From contig JAACJO010000023.1 of assembly GCA_013368445.1 (NCBI GenBank), positions 124,001 through 188,000 on the forward strand: a DNA stretch of 64,000 bases, read 5' to 3'. Source of the DNA: Leucocoprinus leucothites. Its lineage: Eukaryota; Basidiomycota; Agaricomycetes; Agaricales; Agaricaceae. Below the pieces are notes generated by a model. It made no database searches and had not been told where the DNA came from. It saw nothing but the letters and a program-made list of their open reading frames with translations. Made by a program: the position numbers and the translations under genes. Within the stretch, counting starts at the first letter, position 1; each line of letters begins with the position of its first letter. Shown here in pieces: positions 33,819 through 44,139 of this stretch.

Positions 33819-34419
33819 TTGCGACTCTGCTTCGTAGCTACGGTGAGTATATCACGCCTGCCATCGAACATGTCAATTGTTGCAATCAATTGGAGTCGTA
33901 ATCCTTACCCTCTTGAGCGATGTCAATGACCGCGTGATTTTATGGGAAAAAGCATGTTCGAATCTGCACATGGCCACTGAGTAGAACAGTGTAAGACTCA
34001 CCATAAACTACCTACCCACCTAGATTTCTTTGTGTAGCAGAATTGTTGACTCGCTAGCTCCACATCGCTTTTGTGCGGTAGGTTTAGGCTCAGGTATAGT
34101 TGGCAATAAATATTAATAATCTGTCAGGTGAGTCATGACATTCTGGGCCAGTCGTTAGAATCGACAATTGATTCTGACTTCGATTCCCAAGTCGTTTCTC
34201 ACGTTCAAACTCTTCGACTCTGACCGTCCCTCTTTGGCTGCCCCATTAAACATACATATTTCCAATAAACTCTGTTGTATCGCCTAATCCCTCATTGAGT
34301 CGAAATTCAGCGCTCTATTTATCCTCTCCCGTTCTTGTTACCATGGCCAAACCAAAAGCAAAGACGCATGAACCCGATTCTGGGAAAACAAGGCTGTGAG
34401 AAAGGACTTCCCCCGTTGT
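33819..34419 (-). repeat. B-to-C intergenic spacer repeat
   Basis: Inverted-arm copy of the spacer found upstream of every full 7TM-C gene, between the B remnant at 34.4 kb and C3. No coding sequence. Confidence 0.6.
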
Positions 34420-34646
34420 AGATCTCTGCTTGTTGCCGACGAGGATACTAGGACAAGTCGTCTATACGCGTGGATTTGCAAGCATAGCTTTATGGCAATT
34501 GATCGAAGCGTGATTCCATAGATAGGTTAATTTATCTGGCTTCGTGGAATAGAAGCATGGCCCACTTGGCCCGATGATTGTGGCAATATGTAGTTCGAGC
34601 CCCGATTCGAAAACCCCTCCACAATGCTCCAAATCTTCCTCAATGT

Positions 34647-36219
34647 CGCAGTAGAGACCGCAAGTGATTTGAAGTTGAAAGTGGGAGTGAAGTTGGGTGC
34701 GAAAGAGGTGTCCGCGGCGTTGGTAGAGATGGAGCTGAGGGGGAGGGAAGACGCACTGGGAGGCTGGGTTTTGTTTGTACTCAAAGTCAGAATCGTTTTC
34801 ATTGAAAGAAAATATGTTGAAGTACGTCGGCTCCACCTGAGCTTGCTGTGCCACTTCGTCCCAACCCGTCCTTACACCCAGCCCATAAACAGCAACCTGT
34901 TCGTTACGAAACTGCTAGTTGACAGATGCTCAAGTCGTCGAGGGTAACGTGTTTTTAGCGTGGGCAACTCACGTCGAGTGTGGAAGCATGGAGGGTTCAC
35001 CCACACTTGATGTCTAATCCGGCGCTCAGACAGATTATAAGCTGAAGCTCTCGACCGTGGAAGGCAAACCACTATCTCTCCGATCCTATACTGGAATAGT
35101 GATCAGAGTGGGACTGTTTTTAAAAAACTGCACATGTTAGTATCAGCGTGTCCATTTGAGGTAGCACTAGATTAAGAGATAGAACAGTAGATTTAAGAGA
35201 TAGAACAGTAGATTTAAGAGATAGAACAGGAGCAACAGAACCTCACTCACCTTCATACTTCCCAGCATCTTTTTCGTGCTCCATCACGCCTCGCCACGCT
35301 TGCGGATGATGACCCACGCTCGGCATACTACAAGGGAGTTACTCGTACGAATCGCGCATTGAGTTCCTATGATATATGAGTGATTTCACTGAGCCATGAC
35401 TGTGGGTGGCTCACCACTCATGCTAATTCTTTGCCACTGCGCCAGGACATGGAACAGAAGTGGGTTGTTCTTACTTGTGGTCGGATGGCCCCTCATATCC
35501 AGCTGTTAGGGGCTGGTATCCAAATGTAAGCGGCAGCAGTGGCTCGGAGAGCAGATGTTGGCTCATTGAATGTGCATGAGTAGAGACCGGAGACGATGTC
35601 ATCTTTGCAAAGACGGAGGTTCGAACTGTAAGGTGGCTACGTCATGATGCCAGTAATAGTGTAGCGGTATGCGTGTAACTAGTATCGAGAAATAGAAAAT
35701 TGCTCAGAGAAGACCATGAGTGACGATGGTATAGACCCACTACAATGGTGGGAGAGGGTGTCTAGCACCACGAGCACCCCTACCTACGACCGGGATGTAC
35801 ATGGTGAGATGAATTCGAAATGTTCCCGTAGAGTACGAGATATCACATGATCACAATTCCCATGATCCGCCATCTATTTGCTACGCCGAACCCTTTCCAA
35901 GTTCCAACTTCGCTCGCACAGCTCATGCTCAGTCTAGGGCCCAATCTGCTTTCAGTTCACGCCAGTCCTCTCCCAACTCACGCTCAGCCCGCGTTAGAAC
36001 CCTTCGAAATCCAAACTTACCCTTGGCCCACGTTTAGCGCGCTCATGTCGCGATAGGTATAGAACCACCTCACGTTCAAAGCATTCTTGGTTCATAATCA
36101 GTCGCGCTCGATCTACGCTCCAATGGAGGCTTCTCGCCCATTGCGCCCGACTACGCTTGCGTTATTATTATTCTAAGCTAACGCTAGATTCTATATGCCC
36201 TAATTGTCGATAGTGGCCA
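34647..36219 (-). repeat. 1.57-kb segment inserted in a B copy (copy 1 of 3)
   Basis: The borders are defined by comparison with uninterrupted B copies: homology stops after caaatcttcctcaatgtc on the left and resumes at ggagtgtcaagatatc on the right. The segment recurs almost unchanged at 51541-53068, and as an internally deleted copy at 55707-56140. It contains short frames such as MPSVGHHPQAWRGVMEHEKD (followed by a GTGAGT donor) and an acidic stretch FNIFSFNENDSDFEYKQNPA. No transposase, LTR or obvious terminal inverted repeat was seen, so its nature is open: captured gene pieces or a nonautonomous element. Confidence 0.55.
35169..35229. repeat. Three tandem copies of a 21-base unit
   Basis: The unit agatttaagagatagaacagt occurs three times (the first lacks one T, the last ends in G). 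The duplicate segment near 52073-52094 has one copy only, so the number of units changed after the duplication. Confidence 0.85.
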
Positions 36220-36835
36220 TGGAGTGTCAAGATATCGTATCACGTCTACCGTTACTTCGATCTCGAGGAATATGAGCTCCTCGATGGGAACTGGCAATCC
36301 GCTTATCAGACACAAGATACGTCTGAGTGGAACTGTTGGGATTGGGACCTTGTATCTAGCTGTCTCGAAACCTTTTCCTGCTGGAGAAGACCCAAAGATA
36401 TCACGGAATAATTCCGAGATTTTCCTGGTGTAACGCGGGAAAGACGAAACAGCATGCAGCCATTGGAGGAAAGAACAGCATCGGCATCTTCATCGTTAAA
36501 ATTTGGGCTTGACCTCTTCGATTTCTTCGAGGATTGACATTATGACTTTTCTAGCATATCCAGTTTCATGGTATATAAATTGCTGGCGGTGATACTCTGC
36601 GATATGATAGGATTAATAACGTATGTGTAGGCTGTGCAGCAACTTAGAGACGACCGACCACGCAGAGTGGGAATCGGTTGGACCAGCGAACCTATGCTAC
36701 GCTCATGGAACGGAATAAATCTTATAGGTAAGGGAGTATGGTGACACTCGTGTCCTCCTTCTGATTCCCCCTCGATAAACCGACTGGATCTCTTATTTAT
36801 GCTTATACTAAAGACAAACCAATAGTATATTACAT

Positions 36836-37916
36836 TTACACTCCTTCTGGCTTCACATCAAGAACGGACGTTTGTGGCGAGCTCTGTAGCCGGACGGTAT
36901 GGCTGGTGACATTATCTTTGCTGCTGAAATAATCAACGCCTCGAGCAACTTGGTAGATAATCACCAGGGCTGCAATTGCCTAGTCCGATATTTAGTTTTT
37001 TTTACCTTGTCGACTGAACGGCTGAGCAGCCCTACCTGTATTTGAGCCCATGTTTGCAACGGAATAAATAAAATGGTAGAGCGAAGGGTGATGACTGCAA
37101 GAGACAACGCATCGGAAAGGATGATCAAGCTGGCAGACTCGACGAGGATTGTTATCAAGTTAAGATACGGCTTTCCTGACTCCTCGCCACATGCTCTTGT
37201 TAACATGTTCTTATGGTGAAGGAGGAGCAGTACAATGCTCGAACTGATTGTCACGTTCAGTAAAAGCGAGATTCCGACAATAATTCCGAAAAGGATCTCG
37301 GCCAAAGTAAGAGTAGAGTTGTATTTGGAGAGCCCTGCAATCCATACACCTTAAAACATAACTTCAGTTATCTGCGAGTCTCGGAATGTGTCCATTTACC
37401 TATCATTACAATGTATATTGTGAGAGGCACTAGCCATGCCAAGAGCCACCTCCTTTTTAGACCAGCAGCAATCGCATAGCAGCGCCACACCTGTAATCGA
37501 TATAAATCAGTCACTGTTTGTATATGTGGCTCGAATGCACGAACAAGGAGTCCGTCCGTTATGAAATTCATGATCAGCCAAGTACTATATAGTCCGGGGA
37601 GGTAAGGGCGGTCCAGGAAGCTAATGCCTGCACAACCACCAAGTAGAATTGCAGTCAAAGTCGCAATGTCCCACGCTTGGAACAAAGTGCCAATGATAAT
37701 CGTAATCAAAACCCAGCTCATTAAACCAATTCGCGTACGTGGCGTTTGCCTCTGGGCCGTTTGGCGACGCAACACAATAAAGCAGCGAAGTCCGAGGAAT
37801 ACCATGATTCCATAACAGAGACTGGAGAGATTTGACCCAATAATCAAGCTTGTCTCTGCAGCCGGCGTGGAAAGTGGGCAGGGAGGCAGATCTCCGTTCA
37901 GGAGCGCATCGGACAT
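36836..37916 (-). CDS. Seven-TM membrane protein C4 (7TM-C family)
   Basis: Exons reading leftward: 37916-37545, 37490-37400, 37334-37036, 36979-36836 (301 aa). All seven hydrophobic segments are present (SLCYGIMVFLGLRCF, then SWVLITIIIGTLFQAWDIAT, DGLLVWRCYAIAAGLKRRW, LLLNVTISSSIVLLLLHH, ESASLIILSDALSLA, AIAALVIIYQVARGVDYFS). The usual intron-2 acceptor is mutated. Either TTGCAG at 37335 (used here) or TTAAG at 37350 keeps the frame, the latter adding five residues (GVWIA). The start region SDALLNGDLPPCPLSTPAAE is almost identical to C6, consistent with the segmental duplication linking 32-38 kb and 49-55 kb. Confidence 0.72.
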
Positions 37917-37958
37917 ACTGTTCGGGATGGGGTAAACAAGTGAAGATGCGTGTGCACG

Positions 37959-37977
37959 GATTATTTATGCTTAATCT
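37959..37977 (-). promoter_or_regulatory. TATA-like box of C4
   Basis: Conserved ggattatttatgcttaatc (reverse complement is the functional strand), 43 nt before the C4 ATG. Confidence 0.5.
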
Positions 37978-38566
37978 TGCAGCTCTTCTTGGTAGCTACG
38001 GTGTATCACATCTGCTGTTAACATATCGATTGTTGCAATCAATTGTTGTAAATCTCACCTTCGCCAGTGATATCGATATCCTTTTTAATTTTTATGAGAA
38101 AACTCATGTTCGAACCTGGGTGGCGGCTGGAACGATATCAGGCTCACCACAGGCTGTCTACCAACCAAGAATTCTTTGTGGAGCAGAACTGTCAATTCGC
38201 TAGCTCCACAAAGTTGCTCTTGTGTAGTAGGCTTAGAATCAGGCATGATTGGTGATCATCTGTCAGATGAACCACGGTACACTTAGGGGAAGCCGGAGTT
38301 ATATTAGAATCAACGATCGATTCTGGCTGTCCCTCCTTGGTTGTCCCAATAGTTCCAATTAATTACGTCGTCTAATCCCTCACTGAGTTAAAATTCACCG
38401 CTATGTACTTCACCCTCTCCCGTCCCTGTTACCATGACCAAACTAATCAAAAAGTCATATGAACCCGATTCTGGGCATACATGGCTGTGAGAAATGACTT
38501 CAGGATTAAGGTTCCAAATCGGCCCACGATTCTAATAACTGACTTCCCCTGTTATAGATCACTATT
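37978..38566 (-). repeat. B-to-C intergenic spacer repeat
   Basis: Spacer between the B4 remnant and C4, with the CAATTG-type palindromic stretch near 38025-38045. Confidence 0.6.
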
Positions 38567-39048
38567 TGTTGCCCCTTCAACGGACGGGCTGTCTATACGT
38601 GCGAGACCTACAAGCCTCTAGTATATCTTTGTGGCAATTGATCAAAGCGTGGTTCCATAGAGGGATTAATTTCTCTGGCTTCGCAGAATAGAAGACTTGG
38701 CCTGATGATTGCGGCTGTGTGTAGCTCGAGCCCCTATTCAAAAATACAAATCTTTCAGCAACTCCTCGCCGCAATACTCCTGATCTTGATCGACTTCCGG
38801 AGTATCAAGATATCTCCTCACTGCGTCTACCGTAGGTTCGATTTCAAAGGATAATAATCTCTAATAACTCGTTGATCAGACACAAGACACATTTGAGTGG
38901 TACTATCAGGATTGTGACCTTGCATTCAGCTGTACCGGAATATGTTCCTGCTGAAAAATACTCAGCGATATTGCCGGAGTATCTCAAGAATTTTGTAGCG
39001 GGACGCCGGGAAGATGAAACAAAATGTGGCCATCAGAGGAAAGACTCA
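38567..39048 (-). pseudogene. BTB/POZ-like gene B4, truncated
   Basis: The C-terminal B part (GSSYTQPQSSGQVFYSAKPE, then INCHKDIL) is readable at 38774-38577 and is followed by the N-terminal part up to about 39045 with many changes. The start and first 40 codons are lost. At 39049 it joins directly to a 7TM-C fragment, marking a deletion junction. Confidence 0.5.
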
Positions 39049-39190
39049 GCAACTTGATAAATAATCAACGAGGATATAATCGCCTAGCTAAATATTCAGC
39101 AGCCCGACTCGGTCAATTGAACAACTGAGCTATCCATACTGCCATTTTTGAGAGTATATCTGCAAAGGAATGTACAGGGTGGGTGGGGAG
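39049..39190 (-). pseudogene. 7TM-C fragment, exon 3/4 junction
   Basis: Short remnant matching the exon 4 start (agcaacttgataaataatca tract), the intron 3 region and the last codons of exon 3 in the inverted orientation. No coding capacity. Confidence 0.5.
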
Positions 39191-40606
39191 GTACAAAATA
39201 CCTGGTTATGCCAATAAACGACGGATTTAGAATAGCTTACATAATCAGCTATGTTCTGAGTGCGTCATTTCGTTTGTTACAGTAAGAGCTGTTCATCAGG
39301 TCGGCCTGCTCCTCCCTCCTTCCTTTCTCTTTCTTGTCCTCTCGCAGCTTGCCTAATCTATTTGCTCATTTTTGGATCACTGCGACCATCAGTACTCTTT
39401 CACGGAGGCTCAAGTACCCACTACTCACTAATGCCTGACCCGGCTTCTACAACTTCAGCACCTTCAGAGGGACTGCACAAAATTTGGAAGCCATTGAGAC
39501 CGCAATATCATTAAACAAGTACAGCTTCTATTAGCACACCAAGAATTTACCCGGATTATGCTCCTGTGATGTCTCAGCCCCAATACTGCAGAGTTTGGAG
39601 GAGGTGGCCTTATCAACACGAGAAAAATGAGTCAATAGGACAACACCATAGTCTCGAATCGTATATAAACTTGCAGTTCTTCTTACTCTGGGGATTAGGG
39701 GATATGTGGGCTACGTATATGTAGTGCAACAAAGCGGATTGGCCAGTCTGCTACTGGGGGGCCGGAGGCAGGTGAGCTCTCTCGAACCGGCATTCAGGAG
39801 ATATTGACTCCAACAAGACATACTAAATATGTACGTCCGCTTGCTTAAGTATTGCAGCAAGTCTGAGTTTCCTTAATACAAATCCCAATGCCGTCAGCCG
39901 CTTTTCGACCCACCCGATGCTCGGCATTCAGACTACAACTTAGAACATTCGCTTACACATTACAACCCAGGTGCTAACCTCTCCAGACTGTCTGGTGAGT
40001 TCGGTCCTACCCGAACACACCATTATAATAAATATTCGTATTCTTCGACCTCAATCCATCATCCAGCGCGTGGCGATCGTATTCAGCCCCCTTGCCCCAT
40101 TTCTGGACCACCATATGAGTATATTGTCCTCTGGGCGTCTGTTCATGGCTCACCGTGAGCCTGGAGCCACTGAGGCAGACAGCATATGATGAGGATGCGA
40201 GAGCACCGGGAGCTATGTCCATGGGAGAGGCCGATGGTGGAAGAGTAGAAGAGGGGAGGCTGAGGATGCCCACAGAGCTCCATTTTAATTCACCTCTCAC
40301 GTAGGACCTCGAGCAGGGGAAGCTTCACAGTGACTCAACGATGGCATTACTCAAACTCTGGGCAGCTATGGTCGGTGGAAGGGACATGGGTAGCATCCAG
40401 GCTGCTGAGAATCCAAATCTTCGATCAGCTCTGCTTCGCGTTGGCACAGATGAAGTGATTTCGTCTCCGACAACAATGAAAACAATCATAATGATGGAGC
40501 GCCATTCGTACACTTTGGAATCTAGTCATCAAGCATATAATTTTGTATCAGTGTTCACTCTTTCAAGTTGCTATTATTTCCCAAACTGGGAAGTGTCGCC
40601 GAACTT
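39191..40606. other. Array gap, no gene recognised
   Basis: Unique sequence inside the inverted arm. Short frames at 39260-39514 (+) and 40007-40300 (-) have no recognisable motif. A tract near 40319-40380 resembles 32390-32450 near C3. Confidence 0.4.
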
Positions 40607-40946
40607 CCAAGCTGATCAACTGCTTGCGCTCAGTGGTTTCAACCTCGAGACTGCTGCCGGAAACAAAGGCTCGCAATTATCTGGTAGGCAAAGGCAACGG
40701 ATTGCGATTGCAAGGGCCTTAATCAGGAACCCGAGGATCCTCCTGCTCGACAAGGTGTGTCAAGGGTCTACATACCAGGAGGTTGCTGATACCCATCCGC
40801 TGTGATTTGACAGGATACATCGGCACTCGATTCGGCTTCTGACAAGGTTGTGCAAGCCGCTCTCGATAAGGGTGCAAAAGGGAGAATAATAATCGCAGTT
40901 GTGCATCAGTTATCCTATTCGACGACTCAGGATGCTGATAAAGTGT
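40607..40946 (+). pseudogene. ABC transporter nucleotide-binding domain fragment
   Basis: Reads [20 protein letters not shown], then [20 protein letters not shown], an intron-like gap (about 40756-40814, GTGTGT to TTGACAG) and DTSALDSASDKVVQAALDKG, ending near a degraded H-loop (AVVHQLS). This is the C-terminal half of a multidrug/Ste6-type ABC domain. The signature LSGGQ is LSGRQ and the catalytic Glu after Walker B is Lys, so even the fragment is inactive. No Walker A or membrane domain is nearby. A second, shorter piece lies beside C6 at 49279-49366. Confidence 0.7.
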
Positions 40947-41157
40947 GAGTGGCTATTCGAAATTGTCTCCAAGAAACCTGCTACAGACATTTTACGATAA
41001 TAGATTCTTGATGAAAAACAGTTAAGTCAGTGAATATAGAACATATACAGAATGCCAGTTTTACGTGGTGACTACTATGACTAGGCACAACTACAAAGTC
41101 AATATTTCAATGAGCCGACTTGATCTCTTGTTAAGACAAATCAATAGTATACTAGAT

Positions 41158-42245
41158 TTACACCCCTTCTGGCTTCACATCAAGAACGGATGTTGGTGGT
41201 GAACTCTGTAGCCCGACAGTATGGCTGGTGACATTATCTTTGCTGCTGAAATAATCAATGCCTCGAGCAACTTGGTAGATAATCACCAAGGCTCCAATTG
41301 GCTAGTTGGATATTTAACACTTTTACTTTGTCAACTGAGCAATTGAGCTGTCTTACCTGTATTTGAGCCCATGCCTGTATCGGAATCAGTAGAACGGAAG
41401 AGCCAAGTAAGAGAGGTACCAAACACAACACGTCAAAAAGGATGATTAACCCGGAAGACTCTACGAGGATCGTCATCAAGTTGAGGTACGGCTTTCCTGA
41501 CTTCTCGCCAAATACTTTTGTTACCATGTTATTATAGTGGAGGAGGAACAGTAAAATGCTTGAGCTGATTATCACATTCAAGAACAGTGTGCTCCCAACG
41601 ATAATTTTGAGAAAGACTGGGGCCAAAGTCAGGAAGGACTCGGAGTTGTAGTGAGTGAGTCCTACAATTTCTATGACTTAAATTATCATTTCAGTTATCT
41701 GTGAGTCTTGGAAAGTGACCATTTACCTATCATTCCAATGTATACTGTGAGGGGCACTAGCCATGCCAAGAGCCACCTCCTTTCAAGACTTGCAGCAATC
41801 ACATAGCAGCACCACACCTGCAATCAGTATGAATTAGTCACTGGCTGTATACACAGTTCAAATGCACGAACAAGGAGTCCATCCGTTATGACGTTCATGA
41901 CCAGGCAAGTACTGTATTGCCGAGGAGATCAGGGCGTTCCAGAAAACTAATGGCTCCACAGCCACTGGGTGCAGCTGCAGTCACAGTTACGGTATCCCAT
42001 GCCTGGGCTAGAGTCCCAACGATAACCGTAACCACAACCCAGATCATCAAACCCATTCGCAGACATGGGTTTTGTCTCCAGGATGTTTGATGTCGCAGTG
42101 CACTAAAGGAGAGAAATCCAAGGAACACCATGATTCCATAACAGATGCTGGAGAGATTTGACCCAATAATCAAGCTTGTCTCTAGAGCCAATGTAGAGAA
42201 CCGACAGAGAGACAGAATATTGTTTGGGAGTGCAGATTCTGACAT
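41158..42245 (-). pseudogene. Seven-TM protein C5 (7TM-C family), frameshifted
   Basis: Exons 2-4 look normal (an FLKIIVGSTLFLNVIISSS region, NLMTILVESSGLIILFDVLC, and an exon 4 ending at the usual TTA of the stop, 41158-41160). In exon 1, after FLERPDLLG, one base is missing relative to the other copies (CTCGGCAATACAGTACTTGC here against CCCGGAGTATATGGCACTTGC in C2). The frame then ends at 41895 before TM3. It is the only full-length copy of eight that is clearly broken. A 5.4-kb retrotransposon is inserted about 90 bases upstream of its ATG, which may have silenced it and relaxed selection. Confidence 0.75.
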
Positions 42246-42290
42246 GCAGTTTGGGACAGGGATAGATAAGTCTGAAGATGCCTGTGCACA

Positions 42291-42308
42291 GATTATTTAT
42301 GCTTAATC
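42291..42308 (-). promoter_or_regulatory. TATA-like box of C5
   Basis: Conserved gattatttatgcttaatc, 46 nt before the C5 ATG. The retrotransposon border is only about 25 bases further upstream. Confidence 0.5.
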
Positions 42309-42609
42309 TTGCAGCTCTACTTTGTAGCCATGGTTAGTAAGTCTACAGCTGAGTTGTACGATAGAGTAGAGTAAGGTCTTTGGCCGCAGGGTCACAGTCA
42401 TGGCAGTCATAACCCCCTGTCCTCCGACCACCATCTCACTTCGCCATGGCTGCTGACTGGCACAGCTCTCCACCTTTTCCATTTCCATTTCTCTCAGGCT
42501 CTGGCACTCTGAATATACATCGTTTCATACCACATAAGCCCTCGCGAACATCCCCTGTGTCCCCTCTGGTTTGACTCAGGATTCATACTAGTTCACTGCA
42601 CCAGTTGTT

Positions 42610-44139
42610 ATGGCTCAGGAGAGACTCACACAGGACTCCAGTCTCGAGGTCCCACCAGACTTTACCTCGGCCGCATACGCTAGGGTCAGAGCACTTGCCA
42701 CACAGGCCAGGGAGCACTCCGAGGAAGAGGTCGTTCAGGAGTTTCTCGAAGCCTAGACAGTTGAGAATCAAGGGAGACATGAGTGGTGGGCCCATCAACT
42801 TGAAGAGGATCAGCAGCAATGACAACAGCAGCAGCAGCAGCAGCAACTGCAGTAGCATCAGCATCAGCAACAGCAGCAGCATCAGCATCAGCATCAGCAT
42901 CAGCATCAGCATCAGCATCAGCATCAGCATCAGCATTAGCAGCAATGACCAGACAAGGATGACTTGGCACACCTGCAAGAGCCTAAGGACCAGGCTCACC
43001 TGCCGAACGATGAGGACCGCCAGCAGTCCCCAGTTCATTAACATGCCAAGCATCACCCAAATTTACCCATCCCAGAGAACAAAGATGGTGCTTTGCACAC
43101 ACCTGAACGGCCATGGAAGCTACCCCCACTTGCCAGTGGCATCGAGGTCACACCAGCATGCATTGACCAACCAGTGCCATATGCCATCAAGAGACTGCAG
43201 AAGTTCCAGTACGTTGAGCTCTGGTACTTCACAAAGCAGGGCTGCGAGGATGCCCATTGAACTGGTGTGTCTGCCCCGAGCGACATCTTCACACTTGCCA
43301 CAGTGAACGCAAACAAGGTGGCTCTACAGCCACTCGATGAAGCCTCCCCCTCCCGCATCGTTGTACCAGATGAGCAACTAAGCTGGTGAGACATCAATAT
43401 TGCGCACAAGTTGCTACTTCGCCATATGGAGGAACAAGGCTGGCCAAAAGACTATCTCACTTCTCTAGCAGAAATGTTCCTACAGCTAGGCTTCCATGAC
43501 TTGTGCCGTCACACACTCCTCAGAGATGAAGCCATAATCCAATACCAGGCTGAGGTGTGAAGAGAGTGGCACAAGTGCATTGCCACTGCATTGTTGGCAC
43601 AACCAGTCTTTGACATCGGCCTGATCAGTGAGAAATGCCTAGATGCCATTGAGCAACAGCTCTTGAAAGATTGGCAGATGGATCTTACAGCATGGCTAGA
43701 GAAGCAAGTGAGTGCTTTGGAGCTGGTCTCCCCAAAGAAACAGCCGTGTCGTGAGGAGGATGATATGAAGGAGAATCTGAAAGCCTCTGGTACTGAGCCT
43801 CGCCATCCCAAGAAGAGAAAACCTTCTCAGGTTTTCACCATGGGTGCAGCAGCTTTGTCAGCCCCCTGCCCTGCCTGCACCCACTGCCTTGGCCGACACA
43901 AACATGCTATCTACCCTTGCACAGCTGAAAAGCTCTGGGACGGCACCACTGATGTTCACTGCAAGTGGAACAGTCAGAACTGTCTCGTCAACCCCACTGG
44001 TACCATCCTCTGCTCTGACTGGCAGTGACAAGATGGTTGCAAGAGCATCACACATGATCAGAAACACGAGTGCTCAGGATGCGGTAGCAGGGACCATGGA
44101 GTGCAGCGCTGCTCACTTGCCCAAGATCCCAACTCCTAG
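42610..44139 (+). pseudogene. Retrotransposon ORF1 (gag-like)
   Basis: One frame from MAQERLTQDSSLEVPPDF runs to 44139 with several internal stops. Recognisable parts are YAIKRLQKFQYVELWYFTKQ, then DINIAHKLLLRHMEEQGWPK, REWHKCIATALLAQPVFDI, and a cysteine/histidine-rich end (CPACTHCLGRHKH, later HECSGCGSRDHGVQRC) like the zinc-knuckle domain of related elements. Several stops are TGA where Arg (CGA) is expected, for example before DINIAH, before REWHK and after CSDWQ. Confidence 0.65.
42811..42944. repeat. CAG / CAGCAT microsatellite
   Basis: A run of CAG triplets followed by about ten CAGCAT units, coding Gln and Gln-His repeats in ORF1. The opposite strand reads as an artefactual Leu-Met or Ala-Asp repeat. 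Confidence 0.9.

Larger units (their letters stand above)
34420..36540 (-). pseudogene. BTB/POZ-like gene B split by a 1.57-kb insert
   Basis: The N-terminal part (36540-36220) begins MSILEEIEEVKPKF and is broken by a stop; frames further on read FRDIFGSSPAGKGFETARYK and ICLISGLPVPIEELIFLEIE. The C-terminal part (34646-34420) carries the DIEED-like junction and the GSSYTQPQ/CHKAML region. In B1, B2 and the 48.3-kb copy these two parts are contiguous, so the intervening 34647-36219 is an insertion or a retained ancestral segment. A nearly identical split copy is at 51290-53403. Confidence 0.55.

Noticed and set aside
34624..34947. 107-residue plus-strand frame in the inserted segment, also seen at 51518 and 55758
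   Set aside because: Antisense to the segment with the acidic FNENDSDFEYK frame; no start context, domain or splice signals support it.
35700..35840. Plus-strand DPLQWWERVSS motif resembling the hAT transposase dimerisation region
   Set aside because: The following residues do not continue the hAT pattern and no other transposase part is present in the 1.57-kb segment.
42583..43056. 157-residue frame on the minus strand rich in Leu-Met repeats, and an Ala-Asp repeat frame
   Set aside because: Both are shadows of the CAG/CAGCAT microsatellite inside the retrotransposon ORF1; the + strand frame has family motifs on both sides.
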